DNA of 12,126 nucleotides. Source: an uncultured Clostridia bacterium (GTDB taxonomy: Bacteria > Bacillota > Clostridia > Oscillospirales > CAG-272). A model generated the notes under the pieces. The model was not told the DNA's origin, searched no databases, and worked only from the letters and a program-made list of their open reading frames with translations. Every line of letters starts with the position of its first letter. Positions within the stretch are counted from its first letter, which is position 1. Positions 1 through 7,977 of the stretch are shown piece after piece. The position numbers and the translations under genes were made by a program. Where the stretch lies: contig CALAFS010000060.1 in the NCBI GenBank assembly GCA_937892405.1, positions 1 to 12,126 on the forward strand, given 5' to 3'.

Positions 1-446
1 AGGCGGTCGTCTCCACCCTCGGTATGCTGACGGCGGGGAATGTCGCCGCCCTCTTCACGGTCGAATCGGCGATCTCCTTCCTTGTCTTCACGCTGATCTA
101 CACCCCCTGCGTCGCTGCGATCACCGCGGTGCGCCATGAGCTCGGCTCCCGCCGGGCGGCGCTCGGCGTCGTGGTCGGACAGTGTGCGATCGCGTGGGGC
201 GTGTCCTTCCTTGTCTATCGGATCGCCTGCCTGTTCGGGCACTTTTCCGTCGCGGATCTTGTGGTACTGCTGATCGTCGTCGCGTGGGTGGTGATCGCCG
301 CGGTGATCCTGCACCGCTCGGGGCGCGGGTGCTGCTCTGCGGGGTGTTCTTCCTGCGCGTCATGCGGGAAGAAAAAAGGGTGCGGCTGTCACCCGACGGA
401 AGAGACGGAAAGTCGGTCGGAAGAAAAAACGACCGTCACAAAATAA
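1..446 (+). CDS. feoB: Ferrous iron transport protein B, C-terminal end (partial)
   Basis: This is the 3' end of a gene that starts before the window; the reading frame begins at base 3 and ends at TAA 444-446. The segment TVESAISFLVFTLIYTPCVA is the conserved last part of the FeoB permease, the inner-membrane channel for Fe(II) driven by an N-terminal G domain that lies outside the window. Three membrane segments are visible (roughly coded by 50-125, 155-240 and 255-315). After the last one comes a cytoplasmic tail with seven cysteines and one histidine (codons 330-389, pattern CC-x3-C-x2-C-x2-C-x5-C-x-C-H), then a charged end. E. coli FeoB also ends with a final helix and a short Cys-containing tail, so the layout is normal, but the tail here is richer in Cys. 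Family assignment is firm; the role of the tail (metal binding or redox sensing) is inference. Confidence 0.93.
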   Translation, partial: AVVSTLGMLTAGNVAALFTVESAISFLVFTLIYTPCVAAITAVRHELGSRRAALGVVVGQCAIAWGVSFLVYRIACLFGHFSVADLVVLLIVVAWVVIAAVILHRSGRGCCSAGCSSCASCGKKKGCGCHPTEETESRSEEKTTVTK

Positions 447-448
447 AA

Positions 449-496
449 AACAATAAGGGGCTATCGCGGTACGCGACAACCCCTTATTGTTTTCAG
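449..496 (+). terminator. Intrinsic terminator after feoB
   Basis: A perfect 12-bp stem, AACAATAAGGGG (449-460) with CCCCTTATTGTT (480-491), encloses a second small stem TCGCG/CGCGA (464-468/472-476). The right arm ends in a T-rich run. The A-rich bases left of the stem would also give a U-rich tail on the other strand, so it may work in both directions. Confidence 0.85.
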
Positions 497-525
497 AAAA
501 TTTCAGATTCCTACACACTTCGGTC

Positions 526-553
526 TTGAAAAAGATATATAATAAAAAACAAT
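526..553 (+). promoter_or_regulatory. Putative promoter region of the ABC-FtsX gene
   Basis: The 98 bases between the feoB terminator and the next gene are strongly A/T-rich. A perfect TATAAT stands at 538-543 but has no convincing -35 box 16-18 bases upstream. A TTGAAA at 526-531 could instead pair with AACAAT at 548-553 (16-base spacer). Some promoter is expected here because a terminator lies directly upstream, but which boxes are used is not clear. Confidence 0.35.
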
Positions 554-589
554 GAAAAATGAAAAAGAGAAAAAAGAAAGGAATCCGAT

Positions 590-3307
590 ATGTTACAGTT
601 AAAGAACATCACAAAGGATTATCCTACCGCGTCGGAAACCGTGCATGCCCTGCGCGGGATCAATCTCGCGTTCCGCAAGCGGGAGTTCGTCTCGATCCTC
701 GGTCCCTCCGGGTGCGGCAAGACGACCATGCTCAACATCATCGGCGGGCTCGACCATTACACGGGCGGCGACCTCGTCATCGCGGGCAAGAGCACGCACG
801 CCTTCAAGGATCGCGACTGGGATGTGTACCGCAACCACAGAGTCGGCTTCATCTTCCAGAGCTACAACCTCATTCCGCACCAGACGGTGCTCGGCAATGT
901 GGAGCTCGCGCTGACGATCGCGGGGATCGGCAAGGAAGAGCGTACCCGCCGCGCGAAGGCGGTGCTCGACCGCGTCGGTCTCAAGGGAAAGTACAATCAG
1001 AAGCCGAACCAGCTCTCGGGCGGTCAATGCCAGAGAGTCGCCATCGCGAGAGCGCTCGTGAACGACCCGGAGATCCTGCTCGCGGACGAGCCGACCGGCG
1101 CCCTCGACACCGTGACGAGCGTACAGATCATGGATCTGATCCGTGAGATCGCGGGAGAGCGCCTCGTCATCATGGTAACGCACAACCCCGAGCTTGCGAT
1201 GCAGTACTCGACGCGCATTATCCGCCTGCTCGACGGGCAGGTGACAGAGGACTCGAACCCCTTCTCCTTTGAAGAAGAGGAAGCGGAGATGCGCGCGGAA
1301 AAAGAGGCAACGCCGGCAGCCGTCACGGATGAGAAAAAGAAAAAGCCGAAGGAAAAGGCGAAGATGTCCTTCTTCACCGCCTTTCGCCTCTCGGCGCGCA
1401 ACCTCTTCTCCAAGCGGGGACGCACCGCGATGGTGGGGATCGCGGGATCGATCGGTATCATCGGTATCGCGATGGTGCTCGCCTTCTCCGCCGGTATCAA
1501 GGGATATGTCGCCTCGATGCAGGACGACATGCTCTCGGGCAACCCGATCACCATCTCGGAGACGACCTACGATCTGAATGCCTTAACCTCCATGATGGAT
1601 CGCTCGGACAAAGAGGAGATCATCAAGCACCCGAACCGCGTCTATATCAATTCCCTTGTCGCCTACCTTGCGAAGACGGGAAAGGACATGGACTCCATGG
1701 TGATCGAGAACGATCTCACCGAGGCATATATCAATTATGTCAAGGCGATGCCGAGAGATTACTATGCGGCAATGCTCCTCGACTACGGCATTGATGTGAC
1801 GAACAACATTTACACCGATTTTGCCGCCGTCAAAGGCGGTGAAACCAAGAAAATTTCCGTCTCTGCGCTAACCAATATTTACATGTCGATCATTTCCGAG
1901 ACGGATTTTGCCAAATATGCGACCTATGCGACGACGATTGTCCCCGCCTTTGAGCAGATGCCGGACAGCAAAGAATACATAGCGTCGCAATACGATATCC
2001 GCGCGGGGCACATCGCGGAGGGAGCGGACGAGGTGATGCTCGTCCTCGACAAGAACGACCGTCTCTCCGACCTTCTGCTCGCGAGAATCGGATACTTCGC
2101 ACAGGACGAATTCCTCGAGATCATCAACAAGGCGACGGGCGACGGCACCTATGACGAGGCGCTCTACCGTTCCTATTTCACCTACGACGAGCTGCTCGGA
2201 AAGACCTTCACCTGGTATCCGAACGACGACATTTTCGGCGAAGGCGTCCTCCCCGGCAGCTATACCTACCGTCACGATACGACGGGATATGAGGGACATG
2301 GCAAGACGCTGAAGGTCGTCGGTATCCTGACCCGCAAGGAGAATGTCTCCTACGGCTCCCTCTCCTCGGGCATCTACTACACGAAGGCGCTGACCGACAC
2401 GATTCTCGAAGAGAACGCGGACAGCAAGATCGTCACCTCCCTTCGCGACTCGGGAAAAGAGACGATCACCAGCGGCTCGATGAACGGCATGCCCTTCGGT
2501 ATCACCTACACCTATGAGTACCTCTGGAACGGTGAGACGAAGACGGCGACCGGCTATGTCGGCTCTTCTCTCTCGATGCAGGATATGATGTCCGCCTTCG
2601 GCAGTATGGGCGGCGGCTCCGGCTCGGGCTCCGGCTCTGCGGGCGGCACGGGCGGACTGAATATGTCGGATCTGCGCTACCTCTCCCTCCGCAATCTCGG
2701 CGGTGTCTCCGTCGCCAACGACGTCTCGATCTACCCCGTCTCCTTCGACTCGAAGGATCTCGTCACCGAATATCTCGACGCGTGGAACAATGACGGCGAC
2801 ATCACGGTAGACGGCGCCACGATCGCCAAAGGCGACCGTGCGAATGTCACCTACACCGACACGCTCTCTCTCGTTATCAACATCATCAATACGATGATCG
2901 ACATTATCTCCTATGCGCTGATCGCCTTCACCTCGATCTCCCTTGTCGTCTCGACCGTCATGATCGGTATCATCACCTATGTCTCGGTGGTGGAGAGAAT
3001 CAAGGAGATCGGCGTCATCCGCTCCCTCGGCGGACGGAAGAAGGATGTCAGCCACCTCTTCAACGCGGAGACCTTCATCATCGGTACGCTCGCGGGACTC
3101 TTCGGAATTCTCGTCACTTACCTGATCTCCGCGATCGTCAACCTGATTCTCTACCCGCTGATCGGGATCCCGAACATCGCCGCCCTGCCGATCGGTCAGG
3201 CGCTCCTGCTCGTCCTGCTCAGCATCGCGCTGACGCTCATCTCGGGTCTGATCCCCGCCTCCTCTGCCGCGCGGAAGGATCCGGTCGTCGCCCTGAGAAC
3301 CGAATAA
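590..3307 (+). CDS. ABC transporter ATPase-FtsX permease fusion (MacB-like)
   Basis: A 905-aa protein with an N-terminal ABC ATPase and a C-terminal FtsX-type permease, the MacB arrangement. The ATPase shows Walker A GPSGCGKTT (38-46), Q-loop Q90 in FIFQSYNLIP, signature LSGGQ (142-146), Walker B with catalytic E167, and H198. An acidic then Lys-rich linker (about 228-258) leads to TM1 (about 280-303). A large extracytoplasmic domain (about 305-762) follows, with a Gly/Ser-rich stretch near 670-690. TM2-TM4 lie near 770-800, 829-852 and 866-889, and the family's cytoplasmic motif ERIKEIGVIRSLGG sits after TM2. The family couples ATP hydrolysis to movements in the outer domain (export of peptides, drugs or lipoproteins, or signalling); the substrate is unknown here. 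It is longer than typical MacB (about 650 aa) because of the outer domain. The start is supported by AGAAAGGAA at 575-583. Terminators on both sides make it monocistronic. Confidence 0.93.
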   Translation: MLQLKNITKDYPTASETVHALRGINLAFRKREFVSILGPSGCGKTTMLNIIGGLDHYTGGDLVIAGKSTHAFKDRDWDVYRNHRVGFIFQSYNLIPHQTVLGNVELALTIAGIGKEERTRRAKAVLDRVGLKGKYNQKPNQLSGGQCQRVAIARALVNDPEILLADEPTGALDTVTSVQIMDLIREIAGERLVIMVTHNPELAMQYSTRIIRLLDGQVTEDSNPFSFEEEEAEMRAEKEATPAAVTDEKKKKPKEKAKMSFFTAFRLSARNLFSKRGRTAMVGIAGSIGIIGIAMVLAFSAGIKGYVASMQDDMLSGNPITISETTYDLNALTSMMDRSDKEEIIKHPNRVYINSLVAYLAKTGKDMDSMVIENDLTEAYINYVKAMPRDYYAAMLLDYGIDVTNNIYTDFAAVKGGETKKISVSALTNIYMSIISETDFAKYATYATTIVPAFEQMPDSKEYIASQYDIRAGHIAEGADEVMLVLDKNDRLSDLLLARIGYFAQDEFLEIINKATGDGTYDEALYRSYFTYDELLGKTFTWYPNDDIFGEGVLPGSYTYRHDTTGYEGHGKTLKVVGILTRKENVSYGSLSSGIYYTKALTDTILEENADSKIVTSLRDSGKETITSGSMNGMPFGITYTYEYLWNGETKTATGYVGSSLSMQDMMSAFGSMGGGSGSGSGSAGGTGGLNMSDLRYLSLRNLGGVSVANDVSIYPVSFDSKDLVTEYLDAWNNDGDITVDGATIAKGDRANVTYTDTLSLVINIINTMIDIISYALIAFTSISLVVSTVMIGIITYVSVVERIKEIGVIRSLGGRKKDVSHLFNAETFIIGTLAGLFGILVTYLISAIVNLILYPLIGIPNIAALPIGQALLLVLLSIALTLISGLIPASSAARKDPVVALRTE

Positions 3308-3318
3308 GCAAAACCCTC

Positions 3319-3363
3319 AAAGAGCCGTGGCTGTCGCCGGGTGCGACAGCCACGGCTCTTTTT
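3319..3363 (+). terminator. Strong intrinsic terminator after the ABC-FtsX gene
   Basis: A perfect 19-bp stem (3319-3337 with 3343-3361) closes a 5-base loop CGGGT and runs into TTTTT. It begins 11 bases after the stop codon of the ABC-FtsX gene. It isolates this gene from the downstream locus. Confidence 0.95.
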
Positions 3364-3448
3364 CGTCTCCGCCATCGGCAGCTTCGGGGAAAAAGAAAAG
3401 CAAAGCGCAAAAATCCGATTTCTTTTTCCGCAAAATCGGGGATTCCTC

Positions 3449-3477
3449 TTGAAAAAAGGAGAAAAGCGTGCTATAAT
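3449..3477 (+). promoter_or_regulatory. Sigma-A promoter with extended -10
   Basis: TTGAAA (3449-3454) and TATAAT (3472-3477) are separated by exactly 17 bases. TG at 3469-3470 gives an extended -10 (TGCTATAAT). Transcription would start near 3484, about 128 bases before the ATC-hydrolase-like gene. It is the best promoter in this intergenic region, but a terminator-like hairpin and an inverted repeat lie between it and the gene. Confidence 0.85.
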
Positions 3478-3521
3478 ACTTCACGGAACGCCGACCGGAA
3501 ACGATATTACGGCGACGAAGC

Positions 3522-3542
3522 GCCGCGTTTTTGCGGCTTTTT
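3522..3542 (+). terminator. Attenuator-like hairpin in the leader
   Basis: GCCGC (3522-3526), a GTTTTT loop and GCGGC (3533-3537) are followed at once by TTTTT (3538-3542). This is a short but well-formed intrinsic terminator some 40 bases after the predicted transcription start and before the coding region. Upstream, CGCCG (3489-3493) and CGGCG (3510-3514) can pair with each other, and CGGCG can also pair with CGCCG at 3521-3525, which would break the terminator stem. It could be an attenuator, or the end of a small RNA of about 58 nt. The 5-bp stem makes it uncertain. Confidence 0.5.
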
Positions 3543-3552
3543 GAAAGCTCGG

Positions 3553-3570
3553 TGGTTAGCGATTGCTAAC
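3553..3570 (+). promoter_or_regulatory. Operator-like inverted repeat, copy 1
   Basis: GTTAGC (3555-3560) and GCTAAC (3565-3570) form a perfect 6-bp inverted repeat around GATT. The 18-bp block TGGTTAG-N3-TTGCTAAC matches a second copy at 4315-4332 upstream of the ABC transporter pair in all 15 fixed positions. It lies 41 bases before the ATG of the ATC-hydrolase-like gene. No known box fits exactly: the DtxR/IdeR core GTTAG-S-CTAAC has similar half-sites but a spacing of one base rather than six. Confidence 0.6.
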
Positions 3571-3611
3571 GAACGGCAGCATGACACGCCGCCGAAAAGG
3601 GAGGACAGAAC

Positions 3612-4247
3612 ATGAAATATTTCGGTATGCCGATGGGTATGTGGGTGCTCTTTCACGGCTCTTTTCGTCGTCATCTGACAAGCGATCTCGCCGTCGATCC
3701 GAAGGACGCGAAGAAGATCACGAAAGAGGCAAAGAAAAAATATCGCGAGATCATCGGAAAGCTCCCGGAATTCGAGCGGGAGGATCGCTTTCTCATGAAT
3801 ATCGTGAACTGCGCGATGCTCGGCGCCTTTCTTCTCTCCATGCCGAAGCGACCCGAGGTAGGTCCGCTGACCGACTATTACGCAAACTCAATGATGACGG
3901 CGCCGATGCGTCGGTTCTGTCAGGCGAGCGGAAAGAAAAAGTTCACGGAAAAAGACATCGAATCCATGAAAAAGACCGCCGCGCTGAAAGCCGCCGACCG
4001 CAACCCCTACTCGTGGAATATGGATTTTTACGAATATCCCGACGGGAGCGGGTATGAGGCGCGCTTTACGACTTGCGGAATCTGCACGCTGATGCGGGAG
4101 CTTGGGCTTTACGACCTCGTGCCTGCGATGTGCCGCCTCGATTACACGATGGCGGAGGCGGGCGGTGTCACGGATTTCGTGAGAGAGTACACCCTTGCCT
4201 CGGGCGGTCCGTACTGCGACTGCGGGTATCACAAGAAGCAGGGATAA
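3612..4247 (+). CDS. ATC hydrolase family protein (L-2-amino-thiazoline-4-carboxylic acid hydrolase-like)
   Basis: A 211-aa soluble protein without signal peptide. The C-terminal half shows the pattern I associate with the ATC hydrolase family (Pfam ATC_hydrolase): TTCGICTLMRELGLYDL with C155 and C158, then MCRLDY with C174 and D177, then REYTLASGGPYCDCGYH with C202, C204 and H207. The founding enzyme in Pseudomonas opens the thiazoline ring of 2-amino-thiazoline-4-carboxylate on the way to L-cysteine; most clostridial members are untested, so the reaction is not proven here. The N-terminal half is Lys-rich and helical. The ATG is preceded by GGGAGGA (3599-3605) at good distance. It has its own leader and is followed by a hairpin, yet shares an inverted repeat with the ABC pair downstream, which suggests common control. 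Family assignment fairly sure; substrate unknown. Confidence 0.8.
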   Translation: MKYFGMPMGMWVLFHGSFRRHLTSDLAVDPKDAKKITKEAKKKYREIIGKLPEFEREDRFLMNIVNCAMLGAFLLSMPKRPEVGPLTDYYANSMMTAPMRRFCQASGKKKFTEKDIESMKKTAALKAADRNPYSWNMDFYEYPDGSGYEARFTTCGICTLMRELGLYDLVPAMCRLDYTMAEAGGVTDFVREYTLASGGPYCDCGYHKKQG

Positions 4248-4258
4248 GCGCCCCTCTT

Positions 4259-4288
4259 CCCTGTCGGCGGACTTTTCCGCCGACAGGG
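4259..4288 (+). terminator. GC-rich hairpin after the ATC hydrolase-like gene
   Basis: A perfect 12-bp stem, CCCTGTCGGCGG (4259-4270) with CCGCCGACAGGG (4277-4288), encloses the loop ACTTTT, 11 bases after the stop codon. No T-run follows (GAGAAAAACG), so it is not a textbook terminator. It may act as an imperfect terminator or protect the mRNA 3' end, and some transcripts may run on into the ABC pair. Confidence 0.55.
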
Positions 4289-4305
4289 AGAAAAACGCTT
4301 ACTTT

Positions 4306-4311
4306 TATATT
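4306..4311 (+). promoter_or_regulatory. Putative -10 box of the ABC transporter pair
   Basis: TATATT at 4306-4311 lies in the only A/T-rich stretch between the hairpin and the first ABC gene. No good -35 box is seen at 16-18 bases upstream, where the hairpin's right arm lies. The inverted repeat begins 3 bases downstream, where a bound repressor would cover the start point. Confidence 0.35.
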
Positions 4312-4314
4312 CAA

Positions 4315-4332
4315 TGGTTAGTTTTTGCTAAC
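4315..4332 (+). promoter_or_regulatory. Operator-like inverted repeat, copy 2
   Basis: TGGTTAG-TTT-TTGCTAAC has the same 15 fixed bases as the copy at 3553-3570; only the three central bases differ. GTTAG and CTAAC form the inverted repeat. It sits directly after the likely -10 box and 23 bases before the ATG of the first ABC gene, a typical repressor position. Confidence 0.65.
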
Positions 4333-4355
4333 TTACAAAAGAAAGGAAATATGGC

Positions 4356-6131
4356 ATGAAAGAGAAACAAAGCTTTACAAAAGTTCTTTTTGCCTATGCG
4401 GAAGGAGAAAAACGGCGCCTTTGGGCTTCGGTCATTCTCTCGGTGCTGTCCGTCACGCTCGGACTGCTCCCCTTCTTCTGCATGTACCGCGTCATCTGTC
4501 TTTTCGTCGCGGGAGAGGCGACGGCAGACGGGATTGTCCTTTGGTGTCTTCTCGCCCTGCTCGCCTATGCCCTGAAGATCCTCACCTTCACCCTCTCGAC
4601 GGGGATCTCGCACAGCATGGCATTCCGGATTCTCGCGGGGCTACGACGGAGACTTGCCGACCGCTTTCTGCATGCGCCGCTCGGCGATGTGGAAAATCAC
4701 CCGATCGGTGAAATCAAAAGCATGATGGTCGACAAGATCGAGAACCTCGAGCCTCCCCTCGCGCACATGATCCCCGAGGGGGCGGGACACCTCGTGCTCC
4801 CGATCGTGAGCATTGTCGCGCTCGCGGTGATCGACTGGCGGCTCGCGCTCGCCTCTCTTGTGACCTTCCCTCTCTCCGTCGTGTGCATGGGGCTGACCTT
4901 CAAGATCAGCGGGCAGAACTTCACAAAGTACGACAAAGCAAACAACTACATGAACAGCACCGTAGTAGAATATATTGAAGGCATCGAGGTCATTAAGGCG
5001 TTCGGCAGAGCGGGTGTTTCCTATGAAAAGTACGCCGGTGCGATCACCGACTTCCGCACCTTCGTCGTTAAGTGGCTCTCCTCCACCTTCGCGACGATGA
5101 AGCTCGCCTTTGCCCTCTTCCCCTCCACGCTGATCGGCACGCTCCCCGTCGCGCTCGCACTCGCGGGGGCGGGGGTCATCACGGCGCCTGCGGCGGCGCT
5201 CGTCGTCATGCTGTCCATCTCGATGGTCGGCTCTCTTGCAAAGCTCGAGGTCTTTTCCGAAAACATGCGGCAGGTGAAGTTTACCGTCGAGGGACTGGAA
5301 GAGTTCCTCGAGATGCCCTCCCTCCCCGAGCCTACGGAGGCGGTGCCCGTGACACACACCGATGTGGTGCTCTCCGATGTCCGTTTCTCCTACACCGGCA
5401 AGGCGGAGGACGAGGTGCTCCACGGCATCAACCTAACACTCCCCGAAGGGAGCTTCACCGCCCTCGTGGGTCCGTCGGGCGGCGGTAAATCCACGGTGGC
5501 GAAGCTGATCGCAAGATTCTGGGACACGACGGACGGCACGATTACCGTCGGCGGGGTCGATGTCAGAAAAATGCCCCTTTCGGAGCTTTCGGGGCTTGTG
5601 AGCTTTGTCACGCAGGACAACTTCCTTTTCAACTGTTCCCTGCTCGAAAATATCCGTCTCGGCAACCCGAAGGCGACCGACGAAGAGGTGCGCGCGGCGG
5701 CGCGGGCGGCGCAGTGCGAAGAATTCATCGAAAAGCTGCCGCGGGGCTATGACACCCCGGCAGGCGAGGCGGGCAACCGTCTCTCCGGCGGTGAAAAACA
5801 GCGGATCGCCATCGCGCGCATGCTTCTGAAAAACGCGCCGATCGTGATTCTCGATGAGGCGACCGCCTTCACCGATCCCGAAAACGAAGACAAATTGCAG
5901 GCGAGCATTGCCGCCCTGACCCGCGGCAAGACCCTGCTCGTCATCGCGCACCGCCTCTCGACCATCAAGAACGCGGACAATATCGTGGTGCTGAAAAACG
6001 GCAGCATCGTTGCCGAGGGGACGCAGGAGGCGCTCCTCTCCGGTTGCCCGCTCTATCATGACATGTGGCAGGCACACATCGGAGCAAAGGCGTGGGCGGT
6101 TTCGTCCTCTGCCGCAAAGGAGGGAAACTGA
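4356..6131 (+). CDS. ABC half-transporter, subunit 1 of heterodimer (YbtP/IrtA-like)
   Basis: A 591-aa half-transporter with an exporter-fold membrane domain (about 1-310, helices near 20-50, 60-88, 145-183 and 240-295) fused to an ATPase domain. The coupling region reads EYIEGIEVIKAFGRAG (205-220). The ATPase shows Walker A GPSGGGKST (372-380), signature LSGGE (476-480), Walker B VILDE with E501, and H532. The D-loop reads AFTDPENE instead of the common SALD; this wording recalls siderophore importers of the YbtPQ/IrtAB group, which use an exporter fold for import, but that link is from memory and unproven. GAAAGGAAA (4341-4349) sets the start; a two-codon frame ATGGCATGA (4351-4359) overlaps the ATG. 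The next gene starts one base after the stop, so the two are cotranscribed and very likely form one transporter. Both drug and lipid export remain possible. Confidence 0.93.
   Translation: MKEKQSFTKVLFAYAEGEKRRLWASVILSVLSVTLGLLPFFCMYRVICLFVAGEATADGIVLWCLLALLAYALKILTFTLSTGISHSMAFRILAGLRRRLADRFLHAPLGDVENHPIGEIKSMMVDKIENLEPPLAHMIPEGAGHLVLPIVSIVALAVIDWRLALASLVTFPLSVVCMGLTFKISGQNFTKYDKANNYMNSTVVEYIEGIEVIKAFGRAGVSYEKYAGAITDFRTFVVKWLSSTFATMKLAFALFPSTLIGTLPVALALAGAGVITAPAAALVVMLSISMVGSLAKLEVFSENMRQVKFTVEGLEEFLEMPSLPEPTEAVPVTHTDVVLSDVRFSYTGKAEDEVLHGINLTLPEGSFTALVGPSGGGKSTVAKLIARFWDTTDGTITVGGVDVRKMPLSELSGLVSFVTQDNFLFNCSLLENIRLGNPKATDEEVRAAARAAQCEEFIEKLPRGYDTPAGEAGNRLSGGEKQRIAIARMLLKNAPIVILDEATAFTDPENEDKLQASIAALTRGKTLLVIAHRLSTIKNADNIVVLKNGSIVAEGTQEALLSGCPLYHDMWQAHIGAKAWAVSSSAAKEGN
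6117..6124 (+). promoter_or_regulatory. Ribosome binding site setting the start of subunit 2
   Basis: AAGGAGGG at 6117-6124 lies inside the end of the first ABC gene and 8 bases before ATG 6133. It fixes the start there, although the same frame stays open to an earlier ATG at 6010. The 41 extra residues from 6010 would be Arg-rich and unlike any ABC transporter N-terminus. Confidence 0.85.
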
Positions 6132-6132
6132 A

Positions 6133-7887
<1,755 letters not shown>

Positions 7888-7921
7888 AAACCTTTATTTG
7901 CAAATAGTTCTTTGCAAAATG

Positions 7922-7962
7922 AAAAACAAGCGGATCCCTTTTCGGGGATCCGCTTGTTTTTT
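7922..7962. terminator. Bidirectional terminator between convergent genes
   Basis: A perfect 17-bp stem, 7922-7938 with 7945-7961, has the core CAAGCGGATCCC and the loop TTTTCG. It ends in T6 on the + strand, and its left arm starts with A5, giving a U-rich tail on the - strand. It lies between the convergent ABC pair and the oleate hydratase gene and serves both. Confidence 0.93.
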
Positions 7963-7977
7963 GGGGTGGGGGATCTA

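Noticed and set aside
1868..3055. 395-codon open frame on the - strand opposite the ABC-FtsX gene
   Set aside because: Antisense shadow with low-complexity charged product; no signals for expression.
3341..3544. 67-codon open frame in the intergenic region
   Set aside because: It starts inside a terminator stem, crosses a promoter and ends in the attenuator hairpin; no ribosome binding site.
3553..3570. Canonical DtxR/IdeR iron box
   Set aside because: The half-sites GTTAG/CTAAC are similar but the DtxR box has them one base apart within a 19-bp palindrome; here the gap is six bases and the outer bases do not match.
3581..4057. Open frame starting at ATG 3581 ahead of the ATC-hydrolase-like gene
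   Set aside because: It overlaps the real gene in another frame, its product is Arg-rich without motifs, and the GGGAGGA site is placed for ATG 3612.
6010..6132. N-terminal extension of the second ABC subunit by 41 residues
   Set aside because: The extension overlaps the first ABC gene, is Arg-rich, and is not preceded by a ribosome binding site, whereas ATG 6133 has AAGGAGGG at 8 bases.
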